64,000 nucleotides of DNA from Tahibacter harae. Lineage in GTDB: Bacteria; Pseudomonadota; Gammaproteobacteria; Xanthomonadales; Rhodanobacteraceae. How positions within the stretch are numbered: position 1 is the first letter of the stretch; each line of letters begins with the position of its first letter. Location: contig NZ_JANFQO010000015.1 in the NCBI RefSeq assembly GCF_024437735.1, forward strand, positions 99,308 to 163,307, in the 5' to 3' direction. The notes below the pieces were generated by a model. That model was not told the origin of the DNA. It did no database searches and saw nothing but the letters and a program-made list of their open reading frames with translations. Made by a program: the position numbers and the translations under genes. Positions 1 through 9,299 of the stretch are shown here, one piece after another.

Positions 1-1
1 C

Positions 2-250
<249 letters not shown>

Positions 251-260
251 GCGCCGCGTC

Positions 261-1163
261 TCACCACCACACGATCAGGGCGACGACGCCGGCGACCACG
301 CCGTACTTGATGGCGTAGTAGGCGCTTTCGCTGCGCTCCTTGAGCGCCTTGGATTTCAGGCGCAGCGCGTAGAAATACTTGAACAGGTGGTTGATTGCGC
401 CGGTCCTGTCGCCTTCCTGGTTGGGCGAGGCGCCCGCGACGATCAGGTTGCGCGCGACGAAGCGGTTGAAGGCCCGCGCCCAGCCCCAGCGCAGCGGCCG
501 TTCCACGTCGCAGAACAGGATGATGCGGTTCCTGCCCGAATCATTGCGCGCGGCATGGATATAGGTCTCGTCGAACATGGTCCATTCGCCGTCGCGCCAG
601 CTGTAGCGGCCACCGTCGACCTCGATGAAGCAGGCGTCGTCGTTGGGCGTGGCCAGGCCCAGGTGCAGGCGCAGCGAGCCGGCGTAGGGATCGCGGTGCG
701 GCCGCAGCTCGCCGCCGTGGGGCAGTTCGGCGAACATGGCCGCCTTGACGCTGGGCACCTCGCGCAGCAGGCGCGTGGTCAGCGGGCACAGTTCGGCCGC
801 CGAGGGATGCGCTTCGTCGTACCACTTGAGGTAGAAGCGCTTCCAGCCGCGGCGGAAGAACGAATTGAAGCCGACATCGTTATAGCCTTCGGCCGCCTTG
901 ATCTGCTGCAGCTCGCGCAGGCGCAGGGCCTCGTCGCGGATCTCGCGCCAATGCGCGCGCAGCGGTTCCAGCTCGGGGAAATGCTGCTCGGGAACGATGA
1001 ACGGGCGCGTCGGCACGCGCGAGCACAGGTACATCAGCACGTTGACCGGCGCCATGAAAGTCGAATGGTCCAGCAGCTGGCGACCGAGCCGATGCCGCAC
1101 GCGGCCACGGAAATGCACGTAAGCCGCGCAGGCAAGGAACAGCAGAACGAAGACCCATTTCAC
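261..1163 (-). CDS. LpxO-like aspartyl/asparaginyl beta-hydroxylase
   Basis: Predicted Fe(II)/2-oxoglutarate dioxygenase of the aspartyl/asparaginyl beta-hydroxylase family, about 300 aa, the usual size of LpxO, which 2-hydroxylates lipid A acyl chains. A hydrophobic N-terminal segment (residues 3-17) suggests a membrane anchor. The catalytic core carries HRD at 156-158 and a second iron ligand H203 in YIHAARND. An arginine near 211 would bind 2-oxoglutarate. A short hydrophobic segment closes the protein (286-300). I chose the GTG start at 1163 because it places the hydrophobic helix at the very N terminus. The frame stays open upstream, but that upstream sequence is proline/arginine-rich and looks non-coding. 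The lipid A substrate is inferred from the family; peptide hydroxylases share the fold. Confidence 0.82.
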   Translation of the reverse strand: MKWVFVLLFLACAAYVHFRGRVRHRLGRQLLDHSTFMAPVNVLMYLCSRVPTRPFIVPEQHFPELEPLRAHWREIRDEALRLRELQQIKAAEGYNDVGFNSFFRRGWKRFYLKWYDEAHPSAAELCPLTTRLLREVPSVKAAMFAELPHGGELRPHRDPYAGSLRLHLGLATPNDDACFIEVDGGRYSWRDGEWTMFDETYIHAARNDSGRNRIILFCDVERPLRWGWARAFNRFVARNLIVAGASPNQEGDRTGAINHLFKYFYALRLKSKALKERSESAYYAIKYGVVAGVVALIVWW

Positions 1164-1709
1164 GGTCGCAATTTCCAGATCGAATCGGTCACCCTGGACT
1201 GGCGGGGAGCTAGCCGGCGGGGCGTGACGCCGTTGCGGCCAGAAGGTGGCGCCGCCGGTCCCGATCACGGACGCGCGGCAGTGCCGTGGCCAAACTGCGG
1301 GCATTCTAGCAGGCCGCCGCGGGCCGGCTTGCGAACTTCGTCCTGCTGCGGCGGCCGCGGCAGTGGAAAGCACAGCCGCTGCTGATTTTTCCGGCAGCGG
1401 CTCCGTCTGGCGGCGGGTATGCCGGCCATAGCCGCGCAAAGCCTGGTGACGGGCTCGCACCGGCGCGAGCGCGCACCGCCGCGCTGCCGCCGGCGACCTC
1501 ATCCTTGTGCTTCGTCCTCCCTTCACGACAAGCCGCCGCCCGCGAGAAACCTGCACCATCCATCCGTACCCGCGGACCACGACATCCCCCCGCACGGCGG
1601 CGCAGCATCAGCAGTGCAACAAGGAAATTGGAAATTAATTCCACTTTGCCTGAGAGAAATGCAGCCCAGCGCGCACTAGCTTCATGGTAGCTCGCACGGG
1701 GAAGCCGCA
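1164..1709. other. Intergenic region with no recognisable gene
   Basis: About 545 nt between the divergent hydroxylase gene and the large operon. Open frames exist on both strands but encode low-complexity Arg/Ala/Pro-rich sequence with no recognisable motif, as expected at high GC. A locally AT-richer stretch near 1615-1645 is the likeliest place for promoter elements of the operon starting at 1710. I cannot define a clear -35/-10 pair. Confidence 0.5.
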
Positions 1710-4700
1710 GTGGACACGCCAGGCACAGACATTGCCGCACGAATGGCGCGCCAGCTGATCTGGGTGCTGGCGGCGTTGCTGGCGGCGCCGGCGACGGCGC
1801 AGGACTGTCCGGACAACCCGGCCATACGCACGAATATCGAACAGGTGCGCGCCGACTGCCTCGGCGCCGCCGGCGCCCTGGTCGCGCTCGAAGCGCCGGG
1901 CAACGAGGAGGACGCCGGCAAGTCGGCGGATGCCTTGCAGCGCTGCGCCCGTTCCGCGCGCCTGCTCGGCCTGTGCAAGGGCGGCCAGGCCTGCCTGTTC
2001 AGCGGCGCCGGGCCTGGCCTGCCCCAGTGCGGCGCCTCGCCGCGGCGGCTTTCCGCCGTGGCACTGGAAGCCGCGAAGTTGTGGTCGCCCGCGCCCGGGG
2101 CAGAGGCCGGAGCCCGTCTTCCAGATGCGCCGCAGCGGCTGCAATGGAGCGGATTTCTTTTCCGCCTCTACGGCGAACGCTGCCGCAGCCTCAGCGGCTG
2201 CTGGGCCTGGCTCAAGTCGCGCGCGCTGAGCAGCGATCCGCGCGACTACCGCGACCAGGAACTCGCCGCGCGCATAGACCAGACCAGCCGGCGCATGGAA
2301 GGCATGCGCAACGAATTCAGCCAGACGCTCAAGACCATCTGGCAGGGCCCGGCGCCCGACGCATCGGCCAGCGACGGCCTGCAGACACTGCTCCATGGCG
2401 GCAGCCAATCACTGCAGGCCCTGGCCGCGGATGTGCACGCGGCGCGCGTCGCGGTCGAGAACCATCTTCGCCCCGGGGCGCCGGATCGCCGCCGGTCCAC
2501 GGACACAGGCTCATCCGCGGGCGAGGATGCAGCAACCGGAAAAGACCCGCCGGACAAAGAGGAAGCACTCGCCGCGGCGATCAGCGGCCTCGCCAGTGCC
2601 GTGGCTGCGCTGAAACCGGAAAAGCCCGCCCAGCCCGCACCGCTGAGCCAGATCCGCCCCGACGACGATTACGAAAGAATCTTCACCCAGGCGCGCAGCA
2701 TCGGCTACGGCCTGCTGCTGGTGCCGGACCCGCGCGTGCCGCGCCACCGGCGCAGCTACGACATGAGCATCGCCTCGACCAGCCAGGCCATGCTGGCCGA
2801 GGACTACGTGCTCGACCGCTATTCCATGCCGTGGCAGGACTATCTGGACAATCCCGCGAGCAAGCCGGCAGCGGCGGCGGCGGCCGCGCGCTATCTCGAC
2901 GACGGCCGCTTCGGCGTGCTGCTGTATCGCCACGACGGCTGGCGCAACGGCTCGGCGGGCTACGATATCCGCGTGCTGTTCGTGGTCGCGGAAACGGCGA
3001 GTTTCGGCGTGCAGCAGCAGGCCTTCATCGGCGCCGTCGCCCGCGTGCTGGAGAAAACCGCCTGCACAGACGGGCTGCCCCGCCAGTTCGCGCTGGTCTA
3101 TCCAGGCGTGGCCGGAGCGGCAACGCCTGCGTGCACGACGGATCGCCCCCTCAGCATCATCGGCCCGGCATTTTCCGGCTCCATCACCTCGCTGGTCGAG
3201 GCGCTGCATCAAGTGGATGCGGCCGTGCTCGAACGCGAATCCAGGTGCGCGGAAAAATTCGGCAGCGGAAACACGGAAAACGCCGCTGCGGGCGTCACCC
3301 GCAATCCGCCGGCTGCGGCCCGGGACGAGGCTGCGCGGCGGGATGATGCCCGGCAATGCGCCGCCCGGCAGCGCGCGGCGCAGGCGGTACGCTGCACGCT
3401 GGATTTTCCACCTTGCGGAAATGTATACGCGAACCTGATCTCGCCGGCCACTACCGCCACCAGCAACGGCAACCTGGAAAAACTGCTCGCGGAGACACAG
3501 GCGACACGCTTCCGCATTCACTACCAGCGCCTGGCCGTCAGCGACAAAAGCAAGCTTGAGGAACTGGGCAAACTGTTGCCGCCGGAAGGGCCGCATTCGC
3601 AGGAAGGTGCGGATACGCAGCCCGAACCGCCGTCGGTCGTGCTGTTCGCCGAAGCCTCGATCTTCGGCAACGGCCTCTGCCCGCGCGATTCGCCGCTGAA
3701 GGTGTGCAAAAGGTCGGTCACGATCCACTTCCCGGCCAATATTGCCGACATCCGCTACGGCCAGAACGCGCAGGACCGGGCGCACCGGCAGCAGGTGCAG
3801 GACAGTCTGAAGGTGTCCCAGGAGCGCAGCACGCTGGCCCTGGAGGACGGCGCCGAAAACGGTTCGGAATTTCCGGAAAGCCAGCGTTCGCCGCTGTCCA
3901 CGGTCAGCGCGTCGGCGGTGCTGGACCAGTTGATCGAGCAGGCCCGCGCGTACCGACCACGGCTCATCATCGTCGCCGCCACCGATGTGCGCGACCGCCT
4001 ATTCCTGTTCGACCGCCTGCGCCGGCAGATCCCCGGCGCCTTGCTGGTCGATCTGGAAACCGACGTGCTGATGAGCCATCCCAATTTCATCCACGCCAGC
4101 CGCGGCAGCCTGCTGCTGGGCTCTGCCCGGCTCAGCAACCGCCGGGACCAACCGCAGGAAGCGCTGGTGAGCTTCGCCACGGACGACCAGGCGCTGCTGT
4201 ACGCAGCGATTCGCAGCCTGTGCGATCCGCAGCTGCCGCTCAGCTGCCAGGCCGCGCAGGGCGGCGCCAGGCTGCGCCTGTTCCGCGATGCGGCAGCGCC
4301 CGCACCGGTACTGCACATGCCCACGCAGCAGGGACTGATGCCGGTCACGCTGGACCCGCCATGCGAAGGCCGCTGGCCTGTCACGGTGCTGCAGTGGCTG
4401 AGTCCGTTGCTGGCCCTGCTCGCCGTTGCCGCACTCGCCCTGCTGCACCAGTTGCTGCGTCCGCGCCGCGGCGCGAAATGGTGGCGCCGTGGCGCCGCCA
4501 TCGCCGGCACGATCACCTTGCTCGGCCTTTGCCTGTACGGGCTGTGCAGGATTCCGCCGCTGCAAGGCAATTCGACCCTGCTGGCACTGTCGGGCGTCAA
4601 TCCGTGGCTGGCCGCCGCCATCGTCGCCGGCGCGGTGGGCTTCGCCGTGCTGTATGTGCTGGGCACACGGTCCGCCTACGCCCTGTCGGTCGCGTTGACC

Positions 4701-5741
4701 GACGGCGAGGTCCGCCATCTCCTGCCGGGCGGCGCCGGCAGCGCGGCGCAGCGCCAGAACCTCATCGCACCGCTGGACCTGACCAACGGCGGCATCGCCC
4801 TGCCAGCCTTTGTCGCCATGCTGCTCTGGCTGTGGCTACTGATCACTCAGCCCGGCTGGCGCCACGGCCTGCTGCAGGGCTGGGCGGAAATGATGCTGAC
4901 CTTCGCCCAGCCCGTCATAGCACTGGCCGCCGTGGCCGGCCTGGTGCTGTTCGCCGCCTGGACGCATTGCGCCCTGATCAGCGCCCGCCGCGTGGCGGCG
5001 ATGGCGCAGCGTTTCAACGGCGACGGCCTGCCGTCCTGGTCGGCCCTGCCGGGTTTTGTTGTCGGCAGCATCGCCGCCGGCCCGCGGAACTGGCTGGAAA
5101 AAACCTTGCGGACCATCACCGGTGGCGAAGCCGAACTGCGCGTAGTGCCGCCGCTCCAGGCAGACGCACCGCTGACCCGCGTGCGTGCGCGGCCGCGCTT
5201 CGCCGCCACGCCGTTGCTGGCGCGCAGCCGCTATTTCGACTGGCTGGACCAGGCGCTGTCCGGCGCCGGCGGCGCGACCGACGCCGCGCACCGGTCCCGG
5301 CTGGAACGTCTGTGCCAGCTGCAGAACGATTTCAGCGACAACCTGCGCGAACGCGCGCTGCTCGCGCTGATCTTCGCGTACCAGGCCGAAGCCGCGCGCT
5401 ACAGCCTGTATTTCGGCCTGCTCATGGCGCTGGCGCTGCCGCTGCTGGCGTACAGCTATCCGCTCGCCGGCGGCGAACGCTACGCCCTGTTCGGGCTGGT
5501 CCTGCTGCTGGCCGGCGCTTTTCTTTCCGCCTTTCTTTTGCACCGTATGCAGCACGCGCCGGCGCTGGATCGCCTGCTCTGCGACGGCGAAGGCAAGACC
5601 AAGTTCGAGTACCAGACCCTCACCGCGCTGTTCTCGCCGCTGCTGATGGCGCTGTTCGGCTGGGCCGTGGTCAAGATGCCCGGCGTGCTGGACTGGAGCG
5701 GCGGGATGCTTGAAGTGCTGCTTGGAGTATTCAAGCGATGA
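1710..5741 (+). CDS. Large exported membrane protein, probable ligand-binding-like sensor
   Basis: 1343 aa, first gene of a four-gene operon; I know no characterised homologue. A signal-peptide-like segment lies at about 16-30, ending in PATA before a cysteine-rich region (Cys pairs at roughly 30-190 suit the oxidising periplasm). A helical, charged region follows. Residues about 320-880 contain two stretches that resemble the fold of type I periplasmic binding proteins: one ending in a segment reading IIGPAFSGS, and one with LIIVAATDVRD followed by a block around SRGSLLLGSARLS. This is a pattern impression, not an alignment. About eight membrane helices follow (near 889-915, 927-947, 963-985, 1030-1049, 1067-1088, 1232-1253, 1257-1279, 1306-1328), with a large soluble loop at 1090-1230. 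The GTG start has a GGGGAAG ribosome site about 8 nt upstream; ATG at 1743 is the alternative. It overlaps the next gene by 4 nt. Confidence 0.72.
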   Translation: MDTPGTDIAARMARQLIWVLAALLAAPATAQDCPDNPAIRTNIEQVRADCLGAAGALVALEAPGNEEDAGKSADALQRCARSARLLGLCKGGQACLFSGAGPGLPQCGASPRRLSAVALEAAKLWSPAPGAEAGARLPDAPQRLQWSGFLFRLYGERCRSLSGCWAWLKSRALSSDPRDYRDQELAARIDQTSRRMEGMRNEFSQTLKTIWQGPAPDASASDGLQTLLHGGSQSLQALAADVHAARVAVENHLRPGAPDRRRSTDTGSSAGEDAATGKDPPDKEEALAAAISGLASAVAALKPEKPAQPAPLSQIRPDDDYERIFTQARSIGYGLLLVPDPRVPRHRRSYDMSIASTSQAMLAEDYVLDRYSMPWQDYLDNPASKPAAAAAAARYLDDGRFGVLLYRHDGWRNGSAGYDIRVLFVVAETASFGVQQQAFIGAVARVLEKTACTDGLPRQFALVYPGVAGAATPACTTDRPLSIIGPAFSGSITSLVEALHQVDAAVLERESRCAEKFGSGNTENAAAGVTRNPPAAARDEAARRDDARQCAARQRAAQAVRCTLDFPPCGNVYANLISPATTATSNGNLEKLLAETQATRFRIHYQRLAVSDKSKLEELGKLLPPEGPHSQEGADTQPEPPSVVLFAEASIFGNGLCPRDSPLKVCKRSVTIHFPANIADIRYGQNAQDRAHRQQVQDSLKVSQERSTLALEDGAENGSEFPESQRSPLSTVSASAVLDQLIEQARAYRPRLIIVAATDVRDRLFLFDRLRRQIPGALLVDLETDVLMSHPNFIHASRGSLLLGSARLSNRRDQPQEALVSFATDDQALLYAAIRSLCDPQLPLSCQAAQGGARLRLFRDAAAPAPVLHMPTQQGLMPVTLDPPCEGRWPVTVLQWLSPLLALLAVAALALLHQLLRPRRGAKWWRRGAAIAGTITLLGLCLYGLCRIPPLQGNSTLLALSGVNPWLAAAIVAGAVGFAVLYVLGTRSAYALSVALTDGEVRHLLPGGAGSAAQRQNLIAPLDLTNGGIALPAFVAMLLWLWLLITQPGWRHGLLQGWAEMMLTFAQPVIALAAVAGLVLFAAWTHCALISARRVAAMAQRFNGDGLPSWSALPGFVVGSIAAGPRNWLEKTLRTITGGEAELRVVPPLQADAPLTRVRARPRFAATPLLARSRYFDWLDQALSGAGGATDAAHRSRLERLCQLQNDFSDNLRERALLALIFAYQAEAARYSLYFGLLMALALPLLAYSYPLAGGERYALFGLVLLLAGAFLSAFLLHRMQHAPALDRLLCDGEGKTKFEYQTLTALFSPLLMALFGWAVVKMPGVLDWSGGMLEVLLGVFKR

Positions 5742-6373
5742 CCACGCCCGCCTACCTCGGTCCACGCACCCTGCCGGCGCAGCTGTATGGCCAGGACTTC
5801 GACGGCGAACGCCAGCGGCGCCTGCTCGCCTACGCCGCCGCGCCGCTGCCCGGCCCCGCTGTGCTGGAACAGCGCGACGGCCTGTTCGTACTGCCCTGGA
5901 ACGAAGCAGGCGGCAGTGTCCTGTGCGTAGGCGATGCGGCAGCAAAGCTGCTGCAATCGGTGCGCCGGCACGCCGGCCGGATGCTGGCGGGACTGGCTTG
6001 CGGCCAGGCACCGCACTGGCCGCACTGGAACTCGCTGGTCCTGCTCGCGCCGGATTTGCCGGCGGATGTCTTCGCCGGCAACGCCGACCCGTTCAGCGAA
6101 GCCGCCATCGCGCTGCGCTGCTTCGAACGCATCATCGTGCTGCATTGTCCACAAGATCGCATCATCGCCGGCGGCCTGGGCCGCAGCGGGCCGGCCGCGG
6201 GCAGCGACGGCCGCGTCGGCGCGGCCGATCTCTCGCCCCTGGTGGAATGCCGCCATGACAGCGCCTACGGCGCATTGTGCTCCTGCGAATCCCTGTCCCT
6301 GATCCTGCGCCTGCTGCAGGGCGCGCCGCTGCCGGCGGCGCTGCCTGCACGCACGCGCCCGGCCACTGCCTGA
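5738..6373 (+). CDS. Small alpha/beta-hydrolase-like protein, possibly inactive
   Basis: 211 aa, translationally coupled to the preceding membrane protein (ATGA overlap). There is no signal peptide or membrane helix. The middle resembles the C-terminal half of DUF900-type alpha/beta hydrolases: a hydrophobic strand reading LVLLAPDLPADVF, then ERIIVLHCPQDRII where such enzymes have the strand and acidic residue, then a late histidine (CRHDSAYG). Where the nucleophile elbow G-x-S-x-G would sit, the sequence reads VLCVGDAAA, with no serine. If the fold call is right, the protein is probably a non-catalytic partner or a degenerate copy of the hydrolase domain in the next gene. The resemblance is weak and the role unknown. 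Confidence 0.55.
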   Translation: MTTPAYLGPRTLPAQLYGQDFDGERQRRLLAYAAAPLPGPAVLEQRDGLFVLPWNEAGGSVLCVGDAAAKLLQSVRRHAGRMLAGLACGQAPHWPHWNSLVLLAPDLPADVFAGNADPFSEAAIALRCFERIIVLHCPQDRIIAGGLGRSGPAAGSDGRVGAADLSPLVECRHDSAYGALCSCESLSLILRLLQGAPLPAALPARTRPATA

Positions 6374-6391
6374 TTGCGAGGAAACCTCATC

Positions 6392-9295
6392 ATGGCCACC
6401 ACCCTGCACTGCCTGGACATCACCGATTTCGCGCTGCTGCTGCACCAGGCGCCGCCGCGGCGGCGCATCAGCAGCGTGCATCTGCACCACACCGGCATGC
6501 TGTCCCAGGCGCAATGGCGCGGCGAAGCAAGTCTGCTCGCCCTGCGCCAGCTGCACGGCGTGGAGCGCGGCCAGGGCGATATGGCCCAACACCTGACCAT
6601 CGATCCCGCCGGCGGCATCTGGCCGGGACGCGACTGGGAACTGCCGCCAGCCAGTTGCGCCGCGCCGGCCGCCGAAGGCGCGCCGTCGTGGAATGGCGAC
6701 ACGCACGAAGGCCCGTTCATGATCGTGCTGGTCGGCAACTTCGACGACCGCAAGGACAAGCTGGTCGGCGCCCAGGAACAGGCCCTGATCGACGTGGTCG
6801 CGCTGCTGCTGCACCAGGCCGGCCGGACCAGCGGCGCGTGGATCCCGGTGCTGTCCCACGCGCAGATGCACGGCAGCGGCACGTACTGCCCGGGCACCAG
6901 CCTGACCGTGCAGAATGACAAGAGCAACCGGCTGGAACAAGAACTGCTGCAGAAATTCACCAGGCGGGCGGAGAAACTTGCTGCAACCGCATCCCCGGCG
7001 CTGCCGCTGCCGCTGCACCAGCTGCCGCCATCGCTGCGTGCCGCCGTTGCGGCCGGGCGCGAGCGCGCCGCGCATGGCGTGCCGCGCACACCGGCGCCGG
7101 CGCTGGAAATTCCCGAGGACCATGCCGCCCGCGTGACCACGGCCGAACTGGCGCGCAACCTCGCCGGACTGGCTTCCGGCGGCCGCGGCGCGATCGATCC
7201 GCGCTACGCGCCGCTGTTCGGCCACGTGGTCAATACCGCGCGCGGCCTGCTGCTGGAATCGCCGGTGCAGGACGGTAAAGCCGGCAGCTTCTTCACCAGC
7301 CAGGATGAACTGGAGCATGGTTTTTTCAACAAGCTCGACCAATTCGAACGCCGGCTTGCGCCGGAGGCGCCGCTGCGCATCCTGATCCATCTGCACGGAG
7401 GCCTTGTGGCGGAACGCGACTCGCTCGACTATGCACTGGCGCACCAGCCCTGGTGGCAGCAGGCGCTGGGCGTCTTTCCATTCTTCATGACCTGGGAATC
7501 CGGCTTCCTTGAAAGCCTGCTGCGCAACAAGCGCGAACTGGAAACCGGCCGCGGCCTGGGCGACTGGCTGATCGAGAAAACCGCGGGGCCGCTGGCGCGC
7601 CTGCTGTGGGACCGCATGAAGATCAATGCGGAGCTGTGCAGCGCCGCCGACTGGCATGCCCGCTTCCGCCAACTGGAAGATGCCGCACCGCCGGCCCGGG
7701 TGCCGCGCGGCGTTGCCGGCGGCGCGCGCCTGTTCGCCCTGGCCTTGTTTGAGCGCCTGGGCGAATACGCGCAGCGGCGCAAGGTGCAGTTGCACGCGCT
7801 GGGCCACAGCGCCGGATCGATCTATCACTGCCATTTCCTGCCGCTGCTGCTGGATCTGATCCGACAGCGCAACCTCAAGGACGAGGTCAGCATCGAATCG
7901 CTGCATCTGCTCGCACCCGCCGTGCGCCTGGACACCTTCGAGGATCATCTGGCCGGCCCCATCGCCAAACGCGAAATCCGCCAGACCTGGCTCTACACCA
8001 TGGACGACCGGCGCGAGCGCGACGACAGCGTGGCCGGGATCTATCGCAAATCCCTGCTGTATTTCGTCGACGAAGCCTGCGAGCGCAACAACCCCGGTAT
8101 CCTCGGCATGGCCAGCTATCTGGAGAAAGAACGCGCCCAGGCCGGCAGCCCGATCGCGCGCGCCTTCCCGCCCGGCGCCGCCGCGCCAGGCCAGGTCGAC
8201 TTCAGCGACGGCGGCCGCCGTCTGCACGTGACTGAATCGCGCACCCACGGCGGCTTCGACAACGATCCGGCGACGATGAACTCCGTCGCCGCACGCATCC
8301 TTGGCCAGGCGCTTCCCGGACAAAGCGAGTACCGGCGCTGGATCCCGGCCGACGATAAAAAGCGCGCCGCACAGGAGCTTTCCGACGCTGCTCCGCCGGC
8401 GCGCGCCGCAGCCGCCGGCGGCCGGCGCATCGCCCTGTGCGTAGGCATAGACGCCTATCCCACCGCGCCGCTCAGCGGCTGCGTCGGCGACAGCCGCAGC
8501 TGGGGCCAGGCGCTGCAGGCGCTGGGCTTCGCTGTGCGCTATCTGCACGATGCCGAGGCCACCCGCGCCAACCTCGCCGCGCGCATCGCCGAACTGGTGC
8601 GCGAGGCGCGCAGCGGCGACTGGCTGGTGCTGCAGATCGCCAGCCACGGCACCGTGTTCGACGATGTCTCCGGCGATGAAGCCTCCGGCTCAGACCAGGC
8701 CGTGGTGCCGGTGGATTTCCGCGACAACGGCTGCCTGCTGGATGATGAACTGCAGCAGCTGCTGCGGCCGCTGCCGGCGGATGCGCGGCTGACCCTGTTC
8801 TTCGACCTGTGCCACTCGCTGTCGGCCAGCCGCTTCGCTCCGGCCCTGGGCCGCGCCGCGGGCGCGGACGAGCGCGTGCGCCTGCTGCCGGCGGACGCGC
8901 AGATGTACGCGGCCCGCGCGCGCCAGCGCGCCGCGCTGCCGCCGCGCAGCCGCGTTAACACGCCGGTGGGCTGGCTGCATCTGGCTGCCTGCCAGGACAG
9001 CGAATACGCCTACGAAACCAATGCCTCCGGCGATTTCACCCGCTGCGCCGTGCCGCTGCTGGCACGCGCCGCCGCCGAAGGCTGGAGCGCGGCCGCCTTC
9101 GTCGCCGCGGTGCAGCGCACCTTCCCGCCGGGCTCGCGCCAGAACCCCGGCCTGATGCCGGGCTGCAATCCGCACCAGCGCCTGCTGCCCGCTCCGGCCG
9201 GCACCGCCGCGGCGCAGGACCGCGGCGGCGAACTGGCGCGCATCGCCCAGCTGCTGGAGCAGGCCGCCAGCGGCCTGCGGGCCTTGCAGGGCTGA
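6392..9295 (+). CDS. PGRP/amidase-like, alpha/beta hydrolase and caspase-like fusion protein
   Basis: 967 aa with three apparent catalytic modules. (1) Residues 25-175 look like an amidase_2/PGRP domain: HH at 32-33, a strand reading HLTIDPAGGIWPGR, VGNF near 114-117, and H156/H160 with C166 in TYCPG, suiting zinc ligands. (2) Residues about 325-660 look like an alpha/beta hydrolase: an oxyanion-type LIHLHGG near 330, the nucleophile elbow GHSAG at 471-475 (Ser473), and a late His in SRTHGG. (3) Residues about 677-950 look like a caspase (peptidase C14) domain: ALCVGIDAYP at the first strand, catalytic His752 in ASHGT, and Cys807 in FFDLCHS. No signal peptide is seen, so the amidase part would meet cell wall only after lysis or with help. 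I chose the start at 6392 for its AGGA site 9 nt upstream. Substrate and role are unknown. Confidence 0.78.
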   Translation: MATTLHCLDITDFALLLHQAPPRRRISSVHLHHTGMLSQAQWRGEASLLALRQLHGVERGQGDMAQHLTIDPAGGIWPGRDWELPPASCAAPAAEGAPSWNGDTHEGPFMIVLVGNFDDRKDKLVGAQEQALIDVVALLLHQAGRTSGAWIPVLSHAQMHGSGTYCPGTSLTVQNDKSNRLEQELLQKFTRRAEKLAATASPALPLPLHQLPPSLRAAVAAGRERAAHGVPRTPAPALEIPEDHAARVTTAELARNLAGLASGGRGAIDPRYAPLFGHVVNTARGLLLESPVQDGKAGSFFTSQDELEHGFFNKLDQFERRLAPEAPLRILIHLHGGLVAERDSLDYALAHQPWWQQALGVFPFFMTWESGFLESLLRNKRELETGRGLGDWLIEKTAGPLARLLWDRMKINAELCSAADWHARFRQLEDAAPPARVPRGVAGGARLFALALFERLGEYAQRRKVQLHALGHSAGSIYHCHFLPLLLDLIRQRNLKDEVSIESLHLLAPAVRLDTFEDHLAGPIAKREIRQTWLYTMDDRRERDDSVAGIYRKSLLYFVDEACERNNPGILGMASYLEKERAQAGSPIARAFPPGAAAPGQVDFSDGGRRLHVTESRTHGGFDNDPATMNSVAARILGQALPGQSEYRRWIPADDKKRAAQELSDAAPPARAAAAGGRRIALCVGIDAYPTAPLSGCVGDSRSWGQALQALGFAVRYLHDAEATRANLAARIAELVREARSGDWLVLQIASHGTVFDDVSGDEASGSDQAVVPVDFRDNGCLLDDELQQLLRPLPADARLTLFFDLCHSLSASRFAPALGRAAGADERVRLLPADAQMYAARARQRAALPPRSRVNTPVGWLHLAACQDSEYAYETNASGDFTRCAVPLLARAAAEGWSAAAFVAAVQRTFPPGSRQNPGLMPGCNPHQRLLPAPAGTAAAQDRGGELARIAQLLEQAASGLRALQG

Positions 9296-9299
9296 CCTC

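Noticed and set aside
1306..1740. Open frames in the spacer upstream of the caspase operon
   Set aside because: No motif and conflicting frames on both strands; composition is like non-coding GC-rich DNA.
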